From assembly GCF_900168165.1 (NCBI RefSeq), contig NZ_FUYV01000010.1, forward strand, positions 1-64,000: a DNA stretch of 64,000 nucleotides, read 5' to 3'. The notes beneath the pieces were generated by a model. It ran no database searches and was not told the origin of the DNA. It was given only the letters and a program-made list of their open reading frames with translations. Positions 38,533 to 46,230 of this stretch are shown one piece after another; position 1 is the stretch's first letter, and every line of letters begins with the position of its first letter. The stretch comes from Alkalitalea saponilacus (GTDB lineage Bacteria > Bacteroidota > Bacteroidia > Bacteroidales > Marinilabiliaceae). The position numbers and the translations under genes are program-made.

Positions 38533-38672
38533 TTGATGTCTCAAACGTAATTGTAAAAGAGAGAATAACATGCGATATTGCATAAGCCCCAAAGGGGCGT
38601 AATCCATCAGCCCGGGGTGTAGCCCCGGGATATAACGTATAAATAAAACAAAGCCCCAACGGGGCGAAATCA
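38533..38672 (+). repeat. Long palindrome-bearing repeat, copy 3, plus terminal palindrome
   Basis: Copy 3 spans 38533-38636 and is the best preserved: TTGATGTCTCAAACGTAATT ... AGCCCCGGGATATAAC. The 36-base repeat with GCCCCAACGGGGC (38653-38665) follows directly and ends just before the cbiJ-D start. Copies 1 and 3 are direct repeats bracketing the two-gene cassette. Confidence 0.8.
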
Positions 38673-38679
38673 CTTAATA

Positions 38680-40485
38680 ATGATACTAATTTTTGGCGGA
38701 ACCACAGAAGGTCTGTTGGTGGCAAAGTTGTTGAACATCCTCAACGAACCATATATATACCACACCAAAACATCAACATCGCAAAAAGTTGAAGGTAAAC
38801 ATCTGCATGGAACTTTAACAGCCGAAGGCATCGTTAATTTTTGCAGGCAGCAATCTGTTAAACTAATTATTGATGCAGGCCACCCTTTTGCACAGGAGCT
38901 TCACAGAAATGTTGCTAAAGCATCGGTTATTAGCAGAATCGCCTCAATTCGTTTCGAGAGGAAATTCCCGAAAATAGACGAGGCACTAGTAAAGCGTTTT
39001 GATTCGTTTGAAATGTTGTCAGAACATCTCAATTCACTATCACCAATGCCGATTTTGGCTTTAACAGGTGTTCAAACAATAAAGTATTTTCCATCATTGT
39101 GGGATAAAATGCCCATGCATTTCAGGATTCTTAATACAGAGCTTTCAATGCAATCGGCATTGAAAACCGGTATAAGCCAGGAGTTTATTCATCCCTCGCC
39201 GGCTCATATCACTGAAGAGTCAATGCTTCATCTTATAGAAAAAACAAATCCCAAAATAATAATAACCAAAGAGAGTGGAGAGAGTGGTTATTTCAACTTA
39301 AAGCAAAAAATTGCCAAAGAGTGCGGAATTAAGCTATGGGTAGTGACTAAACCTGAAATGCCAGAATATTCGCATACCGTAGATGAAATTCGTGACCTGC
39401 ATCAATTGTTACTGAAATTCCGCAAAGAAGTGTGGAAAGATGAAAACAATCTTAAGTCGGGATATACCTCCGGCACTTGTATAACGGCTGCTGCCAAAGC
39501 TGCTTTTGAAGCGCTGCTCACAGGCAGATTTCCTACAGATGTGGAGATTGTAATTCCATCGGGGAAAACCATTAAACTGGCGACATATTCTGATGGATTA
39601 TCAGAAAACAGAGCATCATGTTTGGTGGTGAAAGATGCCGGCGACGACCCCGATGTGACTCATGCTGCACTGATGGGATGTAACGTTGAGTTGACTGAAG
39701 AGCCGGGCATTTCGTTCGACAAGGGCATTGGGGTTGGTGTTGTTACATTACCCGGACTAAAGGTTAGTCCGGGCGAGCCCGCCATAAACGAAACGCCTCG
39801 ACAAATGATTAGAAAAGTTATTGAAGAACTATCACTCTTCTACGATTACCATGGAGGAGTTATCATTACCCCCTTTGTTCCATGTGGCGAGGAGTTGGCT
39901 CAAAAAACTTTCAATCCACGAGTGGGAGTGGTTGGAGGTATCAGTATCATAGGTACATCAGGTGAAGTTAAACCCTTATCGCATTCAGCTTTTATAAATG
40001 CCATTGAACAGCAAATAAAAGTAGTGGCAGCAATGGGAATAGATGAGGTTGTTTCTACAGCAGGCTTGCGCAGCGAAAAGGTAATAAAGAAGAGGTTCTC
40101 ACATCTTCCGCAGCAAGCATTTATTCATCACGGTAACTTTATTGGCGATACGGTAAAGTTGGCTATCAAAAACGGCATCAATAAAATAACCATTGGCATA
40201 ATGCCCGGAAAAGCCATTAAGCTTGCCGAGGGGCATCTGAACACCCACAGTGCAGTATCGTCTTTCAATGCATCCTTTGCAGCGCAATTGGCTAAAGATT
40301 GCGGTTATAACGATGTAATTGTCGAAAAAATATCACAGCTTACGCTTGCCAATGCCATTCAGGAGTTTATCCCTTTTGGTGAGGATGAGGTCTTTTATAA
40401 GACGATAGGTAATTTAGCGTGCAGTAAGTTATCTCAGGTAATACCTAATAATAACGATGTGAAAATTATTCTCATCAAATGGTAG
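38680..40485 (+). CDS. Fused CbiJ-CbiD: precorrin-6A reductase and C1-methyltransferase
   Basis: 601 residues. About 1-245 is CbiJ/CobK: the N-terminal ILIFGGTTEGLLVAKLL NADPH fold and DAGHPFAQELHRN, which reduces the ring of cobalt-precorrin-6A. From about 260 on is CbiD: LKSGYTSGTCITAAAKAA, then GDDPDVTHAA and GISIIGTSGEVKPLS, which methylates C1 of precorrin-5B. With this gene all corrin-ring steps from CbiK to CbiC are represented in the cluster. It should depend on the same riboswitch unless the repeats upstream break the transcript. Confidence 0.93.
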   Translation: MILIFGGTTEGLLVAKLLNILNEPYIYHTKTSTSQKVEGKHLHGTLTAEGIVNFCRQQSVKLIIDAGHPFAQELHRNVAKASVISRIASIRFERKFPKIDEALVKRFDSFEMLSEHLNSLSPMPILALTGVQTIKYFPSLWDKMPMHFRILNTELSMQSALKTGISQEFIHPSPAHITEESMLHLIEKTNPKIIITKESGESGYFNLKQKIAKECGIKLWVVTKPEMPEYSHTVDEIRDLHQLLLKFRKEVWKDENNLKSGYTSGTCITAAAKAAFEALLTGRFPTDVEIVIPSGKTIKLATYSDGLSENRASCLVVKDAGDDPDVTHAALMGCNVELTEEPGISFDKGIGVGVVTLPGLKVSPGEPAINETPRQMIRKVIEELSLFYDYHGGVIITPFVPCGEELAQKTFNPRVGVVGGISIIGTSGEVKPLSHSAFINAIEQQIKVVAAMGIDEVVSTAGLRSEKVIKKRFSHLPQQAFIHHGNFIGDTVKLAIKNGINKITIGIMPGKAIKLAEGHLNTHSAVSSFNASFAAQLAKDCGYNDVIVEKISQLTLANAIQEFIPFGEDEVFYKTIGNLACSKLSQVIPNNNDVKIILIKW

Positions 40486-40552
40486 GAGGCCTTGTGTAAA
40501 TATGTTGATCCTCCTGTGGTCGAATCCTTTGAATGGTGCGACATGATGGAGG

Positions 40553-41053
40553 TTATTTTAAAACCTCCACCAATTCAGCATCCTTAATAATATAAATCAA
40601 ATGATTGTAATTTCTTTCATTGAGCATTAGTTTTCCTTTGACACTGATGTAGTTGTCTGTGCGCAAGCGTTGAAATCTCCTGACCTGATCCTGCTTTGGG
40701 AGTATTTCCACAACGGTTTCAATGCCTGCATCTCCGCAGAAAAAACACATGTTCATGGGATAATAGGACAATACAAATGCCGAACCGGTAACATCAACCG
40801 GCAGGAAAAACCCTTTTAGAGTAACGGGTTCTCCATCCATGGTTTTCAAATCTCTGCCAAAACGCGGGCGGGGAAAATAGGCATTGTAGTTTACTGCATA
40901 GCCATATCTGACCCTAACATCGTACATTAAAAAGTCCCAAAGGTTCTCTTTGCGGTAGGCCATGTCCTGCGCCTGGACGAATGCGGGAGTGCTGCCCAGT
41001 ATGATTGTTAACAAGAGGACGATGACAAGTTTTGCGCGTGTTTGATAAATCAT
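40553..41053 (-). CDS. Secreted DUF3299-like protein of the zinc-type operon
   Basis: 166 residues with a signal peptide (cleavage after VQA, about 28). The mature part has the family pattern: VTLKGFFLPVD, FVLSYYPMNMCFFCGDAG (two Cys, possible metal or disulfide site), and VKGKLMLN before the C-terminal YIIKDAELVEV. Last gene of an operon with a MacB-like ABC pair and COG0523 proteins. A similar set (PA4063-PA4066) is Zur-controlled in Pseudomonas aeruginosa. Periplasmic role unproven. Confidence 0.75.
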   Translation of the reverse strand: MIYQTRAKLVIVLLLTIILGSTPAFVQAQDMAYRKENLWDFLMYDVRVRYGYAVNYNAYFPRPRFGRDLKTMDGEPVTLKGFFLPVDVTGSAFVLSYYPMNMCFFCGDAGIETVVEILPKQDQVRRFQRLRTDNYISVKGKLMLNERNYNHLIYIIKDAELVEVLK

Positions 41054-41060
41054 GCTTGTT

Positions 41061-42410
41061 TCATAATTTTTGCAATAGGTAATGAATATCTGTTCTGTAT
41101 GCCTTAATGGCTGGTAGGAGTGCTGCCGTTATGCCCACTAAAATTGCATAAATCAACATCAACATCTCTTCCGGCAAAATGGTTTGCATTGCACTCAATG
41201 CAAGCCAGTCGGAATTTGCAGCAACAATTATGCCTGTAATGCGGGTTATTAACATGCTGACTATCCATCCGCAGGTTGCAAGCATGGTACCCTCAGTTAA
41301 CAAAAGCATAAATGCTTTTGTTCTGGATGTTCCCAGACTTCTTAGAAGAGCCAGTTCGTGCACTTCCCGGCTTAAACTGCTCCAAAGCAGTATCATTATA
41401 TTGATACCCGAAAAGAGGGTGATGATCCAGGCCAATCCTCTTATTACATCCATCCCGAAACCCAAAAGTCCCATTAACCGGTTAAGTTCTATGGCGGGTG
41501 ATGCTGCCTGCATGGACGTGTTATCGTTTATCATGCGCGGCAACATTACGGCGGCCATTGGAGTGTTATAAAAAACAAGCAAAGAGGTAATTTTTTGTTC
41601 TGAATCGGTTGCAATGCTGAGTTCTCCCATATGTTGGTTGTATAGGTTGAGCTCACGCGCTGAGAGTTCCTTTTGATTTTCAACCTTTCCCAGAATAATC
41701 GCCATTTCATCTTTTTCTTCATCATGTTCATGATGATGCCCATGCCCATGTTCATGATGATGTTCGCAGTGAGGATCTTCACATTCATCATGATTGTGTT
41801 CGTGCACTTCCCATACGCTTTCAACGGGGGTCAGAATCAGCCGGTCGATGATGGTGCCGGTGGGTTTTAGCACACCGGTTACTGTGTATGGGTGGTCATC
41901 GTGACTATGCCCGTGTTCCATAAAACCGTGCACCCCGGTAAAAACATCGCCGGTTTTTTGTCCCGTTCGTTGTGCTGCAACGGCTCCCATCACCACTTCC
42001 ATTGAGAGTTGATACCAATCTCCGTTTTGCAATTCGGCATCATAAAGTGCGGCATAATCCAAAGAAGTACCTACAATTCTGTATCCAAGATAATTGTCGC
42101 CCAGGGCTATAGGAATCGTTGCCCTCACCATGGGATTGCGCGATATTTTTTCCGCTTCGTGCAAAGGAATGTTTCCGGTTGGATTGTCGGCATGCAATAC
42201 CGACGAAAGAATCAATTGCATAGGACTGCCTTTGGCTCCCACGACTAAATCAATTCCGGCCAGATTGTTGTGAAACTGAAGTTGCGTTTGTCGTTCGAAA
42301 TGCAACAGCGCCGAAACAACCGACAAGCCCAAAGCAAAAAGGGCGATGCTTAATAATGATTGAAGCGGTTTTCCGGATAGTTGTGCAAAGGCTAATTTTA
42401 TGATGTTCAT
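41061..42410 (-). CDS. MacB/FtsX-type ABC permease with histidine-rich loop
   Basis: 449 residues: one N-terminal membrane helix (about 15-35), a large periplasmic domain, and three C-terminal helices (about 315-340, 365-390, 415-435), the FtsX/MacB layout. Within the periplasmic domain, about residues 168-235, many His with Asp/Glu occur (HGHSHDDH; later HCEHHHEHGHGHHHEHDEE). This is a strong candidate zinc-binding segment. The ATPase gene overlaps its start by four bases. MacB-type systems move substrates by mechanotransmission rather than through a channel, so its role in zinc handling is not obvious. Confidence 0.82.
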   Translation of the reverse strand: MNIIKLAFAQLSGKPLQSLLSIALFALGLSVVSALLHFERQTQLQFHNNLAGIDLVVGAKGSPMQLILSSVLHADNPTGNIPLHEAEKISRNPMVRATIPIALGDNYLGYRIVGTSLDYAALYDAELQNGDWYQLSMEVVMGAVAAQRTGQKTGDVFTGVHGFMEHGHSHDDHPYTVTGVLKPTGTIIDRLILTPVESVWEVHEHNHDECEDPHCEHHHEHGHGHHHEHDEEKDEMAIILGKVENQKELSARELNLYNQHMGELSIATDSEQKITSLLVFYNTPMAAVMLPRMINDNTSMQAASPAIELNRLMGLLGFGMDVIRGLAWIITLFSGINIMILLWSSLSREVHELALLRSLGTSRTKAFMLLLTEGTMLATCGWIVSMLITRITGIIVAANSDWLALSAMQTILPEEMLMLIYAILVGITAALLPAIKAYRTDIHYLLQKL

Positions 42411-43045
42411 TTGCTTTCGTTTAATTCTATGACGCAGTTGAATTGTTGTTCCAGTCGAGAATCGTGGGTGGCTATTAAGAGTGTGATGTTGTATTTTTCA
42501 CAAATGCTTTTCAGCATTTGTGAAAATCTATGGCAGTTTACATCATCAAGACTGGATGTTGGTTCATCGGCAAGAACCACTTTTGGATTATTAACCAGTG
42601 CTCGGGCAATTGAGAATCGCTGCTGTTCGCCCTGACTGAGGTGATGAGGTTTTTTCCCGGAAAGATTGCTGATGCCGAGTTCTTCAAGGATTTCCATAAG
42701 TATTTCTCTGTCTTCCTTGCTCTGTGCAATGTGTTGAGCCAGCAGCATGTTTTTATACATGCTGATCGATTTGATAAACAAATTTCGCTGAAAAATAAGC
42801 CCAATGTGGTTGGCTCTGAATGAGTCTCTTTGATGAGCCCGAAGCTGGTCAACACGCACTTCATCAACCTCTATTATCCCGGAATCAGGAGTGAGAATGC
42901 CCGATAACAGATGCAGCAAGGTGGTTTTTCCTGAACCCGATTCCCCTTTTATAAGAATCTGCTGCCCTGCCGTCAGAGAAAAGTCTTTAAAGCTGAGAGT
43001 GGCAGTTCCGGGGTATGTGAATTTCAGTTCTTTGGTTATAATCAT
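42407..43045 (-). CDS. LolD/MacB-type ABC ATPase
   Basis: 212 residues with Walker A GESGSGKTT (about 35-43), Q-loop, signature LSQGEQQR, Walker B VVLADEPT and the H-loop THD. It belongs to the LolD/MacB/FtsE group that pairs with FtsX-like permeases. Overlaps the permease by four bases (ATGA) and follows the COG0523 GTPase by 28 bases. It energises the His-rich permease. Confidence 0.92.
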   Translation of the reverse strand: MIITKELKFTYPGTATLSFKDFSLTAGQQILIKGESGSGKTTLLHLLSGILTPDSGIIEVDEVRVDQLRAHQRDSFRANHIGLIFQRNLFIKSISMYKNMLLAQHIAQSKEDREILMEILEELGISNLSGKKPHHLSQGEQQRFSIARALVNNPKVVLADEPTSSLDDVNCHRFSQMLKSICEKYNITLLIATHDSRLEQQFNCVIELNESK

Positions 43046-43073
43046 TGGTGGTAAAAGTTTTAATCAGGTAGTG

Positions 43074-44276
43074 TTAAATCGGCCAGTTGTCCAGAAACTC
43101 GTAATTCCCCAGCTGCACGCCAATAATCTCTTTTTCCGTGCACAGGCAAGCCTCTAGCTCTTTTCTTATCTCTTTTTCATCCATGTTTTGGCCAATGAAC
43201 ACCAATTCATTCATGCGGTCGCCAAATTCTTTGTCCCATTTTTGCAAAATGAGTTCTTCATTTTGCTGAAACACCGGATTCTGATTTCTCTCTTTTATCC
43301 CGAGCGAAGCCCACCATACCCCGGCCTTGTCGGCCCTTAAGGAGCCACCGGCCTGGCTCCAGTTCAGTGCATCTGCCGGGCGTGAAGCAATCCAGAAAAG
43401 ACCTTTGCTTCTCAGAATGGATGAGTCCCATTCCTGATTTACATATTTCCAAAAACGGGAGGGATGAAATGGTCTTCTGTCACGAAACACGAATGAGGAT
43501 ATGCCATACTCTTCGGTTTCCGGTGTATGCTCACCTTCCAGTTCTTTAATCCATCCGGCTGCCGAAGAAGCTTTGTTAAAATCGAAAAGGCCGGTATTTA
43601 CAATTTCATTGATATCTACACGGGCTTCATTTGAGGTGATAATTCGTGCTTCAGGATTGAGTTTTTTGATAATGGCCTTCAACTGCTCCGTTTTTGACGC
43701 CGACACCAGATCAATCTTGTTTATAATAATCACATTGGCAAACTCAATCTGGTCGGTCAGCAAATTTACTATGGAGCGGTCGTCATAATCGGCATCCTCC
43801 TCCGTTTGCAAATCAGCAATGGTTTGAAGGCTTTCAAAATCTTTCTCAAAATTGGCCGCATCAACCACTGTTACCATGGTGTCCAGTTTTGCCCATCGTG
43901 ACAGGTCTATTCCCAGTTCATCAAAGGTATAAGTGAAAGTTTGTGCAACCGGAATGGGTTCAGATATTCCCGAGCTCTCAATTAAGAGGTAGTCAAATCG
44001 ATTTTGGCGGGCCAAATTCTCAACTTCTTTCACCAAATCTTCCCGCAAAGTGCAACAGATGCAGCCATTGCTCATTTCAACCAGTTTTTCTTCCGTCCTC
44101 GATAACCCTCCCTGGTTCTCTATAAATGCAGCATCTACGTTGACTTCGCTCATATCGTTAACGATGACTGCGGCCCTCAGACCATTTCTATTGTGCAGGA
44201 TATGATTTAACAAAGTGGTTTTCCCCGCTCCCAAAAATCCACTCAACACTGTTACCGGTAATTTGTTACTATCCAT
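43074..44276 (-). CDS. COG0523 (CobW/ZNG1-like) GTPase, long form
   Basis: 400 residues. The G1 loop is GFLGAGKTT (about 12-20); the metal-binding CxCC motif is in [11 protein letters not shown] (about 69-79), preceded by Walker B-like SSGISEP; the G4 motif is NKIDLV. A C-terminal CobW_C domain starts near residue 250. COG0523 proteins act as metallochaperones or metal insertases, often under zinc limitation. Its setting with a Zur-like repressor and the ABC genes points to zinc rather than cobalt. Confidence 0.9.
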   Translation of the reverse strand: MDSNKLPVTVLSGFLGAGKTTLLNHILHNRNGLRAAVIVNDMSEVNVDAAFIENQGGLSRTEEKLVEMSNGCICCTLREDLVKEVENLARQNRFDYLLIESSGISEPIPVAQTFTYTFDELGIDLSRWAKLDTMVTVVDAANFEKDFESLQTIADLQTEEDADYDDRSIVNLLTDQIEFANVIIINKIDLVSASKTEQLKAIIKKLNPEARIITSNEARVDINEIVNTGLFDFNKASSAAGWIKELEGEHTPETEEYGISSFVFRDRRPFHPSRFWKYVNQEWDSSILRSKGLFWIASRPADALNWSQAGGSLRADKAGVWWASLGIKERNQNPVFQQNEELILQKWDKEFGDRMNELVFIGQNMDEKEIRKELEACLCTEKEIIGVQLGNYEFLDNWPI

Positions 44277-44319
44277 AGCTAAATATTATTTAGTGTCAAT
44301 AAGAAAACTGTTAATTCTC

Positions 44320-44446
44320 AGTCTTTAGTAAGAAAGCGTCAAAGACAAGACTTTCGAAGTTTTTGAAACCAAGGAGTTTACTTTTCGTAAATGACTGTTT
44401 CAAAAACGAGAATAACGCAGTATTTGGCGTTTTCTTATAAAGACTA
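44320..44446. repeat. Long nested inverted repeat between the two COG0523 genes
   Basis: AGTCTTTAGTAAGAAAGCG (from 44320) pairs imperfectly with CGTTTTCTTATAAAGACT (ending about 44446). Inside, GTTTTTGAAAC (44359-44369) pairs exactly with GTTTCAAAAAC (44396-44406). The whole spacer would fold as one long hairpin in the operon mRNA. It may be a MITE-like remnant or a differential-stability hairpin. Confidence 0.55.
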
Positions 44447-44447
44447 T

Positions 44448-45425
44448 TTAAACTGTTAATGCTTGTAATGCCTCTTCTAAAGCCACTTCGTCTATTCCTG
44501 TGCCAATAAATACCATACGACTTTTCCGTGCTTCCGGCTCACTCCAGGCAGACCCGTTTAAAACCTGGAAATTTCCCGAAACGGATTGCAGAATTATCTT
44601 TTGTTTCATATCATGAATGCTCAGTACGCCTTTTATCCTAAGGATTTTATCGGAGTTGGTGAACAGGAAATCTTCCAGCCAGAAGGAGAACCTTTTTGCA
44701 TTGAGATTCCCTTCAATGGTGAACCCGAACGTACTAATGCCATGGCGTTTTTTTGTGTTGGATGCAACAGGTTTGAAAGAGGAAAAGTCAATAATTGACT
44801 TTTCAATTTTTCCGGGCTGGTAGGACCAACTGTCCAGTATGTTTATATCAGGCGTTTCTCCAAATTTGGTTTCGAACAAACGCGCAAATGGATTAAGCGT
44901 TTTTATCTTACCGGTTATCTTTTTAATGTCCGCTTCTGTTGCCAAATCGGTTTTATTAATAAGGATGATGTCGCTTTGAGCCAACTGTCGGCGTATCTCT
45001 TCATATTTTGTAAATTGCGACAGGAACAATCCGGCATCCACAAGTGCAACCACTGCATCCAACCTGAAATATTGCTGCGCCCGGTTTCCCATAAACAATT
45101 GAATGACCTCCGATGGGTCGGCCATGCCTGTGGCTTCAATAATCAGGTAATCATATTTTGCCCCGGCCAGTATCAGACTGTTCAAAAGCGTTCCAAGCTC
45201 TGCGTTGAGCGAACAGCAAATGCATCCATCTGTTAACTCAATAACATTGTTGTCGTTTTTTTCCAGCAGCATGCCGTCAATGTTAATATTACCGGCTTCA
45301 TTTTCAATAATCAGAAATTTACTTTTTGGATGTTTTTTAAGAAGACCATTTAGAAATGTCGTTTTCCCGGCTCCTAAAAATCCTGTGACGATGGTCACAG
45401 GAATTGGTGTTGCGTTCTCATTCAT
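44448..45425 (-). CDS. COG0523 (CobW/YciC-like) GTPase, short form
   Basis: 325 residues: G1 [10 protein letters not shown] (about 12-21), CxCC in DGCICCSLNAE (about 67-77), EATGMADP and G4 NKTDLA, with a short C-terminal CobW_C domain. It starts 13 bases after the Fur-type repressor gene. Two different COG0523 proteins in one operon suggest distinct client metalloproteins, or a chaperone plus an importer partner. Confidence 0.9.
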   Translation of the reverse strand: MNENATPIPVTIVTGFLGAGKTTFLNGLLKKHPKSKFLIIENEAGNINIDGMLLEKNDNNVIELTDGCICCSLNAELGTLLNSLILAGAKYDYLIIEATGMADPSEVIQLFMGNRAQQYFRLDAVVALVDAGLFLSQFTKYEEIRRQLAQSDIILINKTDLATEADIKKITGKIKTLNPFARLFETKFGETPDINILDSWSYQPGKIEKSIIDFSSFKPVASNTKKRHGISTFGFTIEGNLNAKRFSFWLEDFLFTNSDKILRIKGVLSIHDMKQKIILQSVSGNFQVLNGSAWSEPEARKSRMVFIGTGIDEVALEEALQALTV

Positions 45426-45437
45426 GGTACGTTACTC

Positions 45438-45839
45438 TTAGCAGTTGCAATTGTTGCAGGTTCCTTTAATGATTAAATTGGTTTCTGAAATCCTGTATCC
45501 CTCGGGCATGGGAACTTCCGGCGTTAAAACGGTAGTCATGCACTTTACTTTCTGGCATTTACTGCAATAAAAATGTGCATGTTTTCTGTTTTCTTTATTG
45601 TAAGCTCCAAGGGCATACTTAATCGTTTGGTTGTCAACAACTATTTTGTGAATGATGCCGGAGTCTTCAAGCGTTTTAAAAGAGCGGAAATAGGTTGTGC
45701 GGTCGTAATTGCCTTCGAGCTGTTGGCGGATTTCCTGCTCTGATAAGGCTGTTTCGTTTGAGCCAATCACTTGTATTATGCCCTCGCGACAGCTCGTTCG
45801 TTTTAAATTGTGACTGAATAAAATTTCTGATGGATTCAT
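45438..45839 (-). CDS. zur: Fur-family metalloregulator, likely Zur
   Basis: 133 residues. A winged-helix DNA-binding half (about 1-80, YDRTTYFRSFKTLEDSGIIHKI) precedes a dimerisation half with HAHFYCSKC at about 87-95 and a C-terminal CNNCNC, giving the CxxC...CxxC structural zinc site of Fur proteins. Neighbouring COG0523 genes and the His-rich ABC permease make zinc the probable effector; Fur (iron) cannot be excluded by sequence alone. It heads the operon and probably represses it through the palindrome at 45860-45874. Confidence 0.85.
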   Translation of the reverse strand: MNPSEILFSHNLKRTSCREGIIQVIGSNETALSEQEIRQQLEGNYDRTTYFRSFKTLEDSGIIHKIVVDNQTIKYALGAYNKENRKHAHFYCSKCQKVKCMTTVLTPEVPMPEGYRISETNLIIKGTCNNCNC

Positions 45840-45859
45840 GGGTGCAACTTTGTTTTAAA

Positions 45860-45874
45860 TGCAACTGTGTTGCA
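45860..45874. promoter_or_regulatory. Candidate Zur operator
   Basis: Perfect palindrome TGCAAC-TGT-GTTGCA, 21 bases upstream of the regulator's start codon, with a further half-site GTGCAACT at 45842. Position and symmetry fit autoregulation by the Fur/Zur-type protein. The consensus of Bacteroidota Zur boxes was not checked. Confidence 0.6.
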
Positions 45875-46230
45875 AATGTAGGATATTATCTACAGATAAC
45901 AAAGTGAAAAGATTTGTAATTGTTTTTAGAGATGAGAAAACACTATTTGAGGATATCCTTGTTTTTTTTAGATTAATCTTACATTGGAAAATTGTTTTGG
46001 ATTAACCCTAAAGTTTGGCATGAGCTTGAGTGCGATGATTAATGATAAACGCTGCAAGCTTTTTTGTAAATAATTCTGCCTTTATCAGTGCGGCATCTTA
46101 TTTCTGCTGTCTGCATAGGATGTTGCCCTTTATTATGGTTCATCGCCTTATAGGGGCATTTTTTACGGAATAACTGATTCCGTAAAAAAATGAATCTTGG
46201 TTTTTATTTATTCTGTCAAAGAAGGACTAT
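45875..46230. other. Intergenic region with AT-flanked hairpin
   Basis: Spacer between the zinc operon promoter and the end of the giant kinase gene. CATTTTTTACGGAAT (46157-46171) pairs with ATTCCGTAAAAAAATG (46177-46192). The T-run lies on the 5' side on both strands, so it is not a canonical terminator. Nothing else seen. Confidence 0.4.

Noticed and set aside
38299-38672. Regularly recurring palindromes as a possible CRISPR array
   Set aside because: Repeats are irregularly spaced, occur in both orientations and have no unique spacers of constant length; no cas genes nearby.
41673-41870. Met/Phe-rich 65-codon plus-strand ORF
   Set aside because: It is the complement of the histidine-rich codons of the permease, not a gene.
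46157-46192. AT-flanked hairpin as terminator of the giant kinase gene
   Set aside because: The T-run is on the 5' side of the stem on both strands, the wrong side for intrinsic termination.
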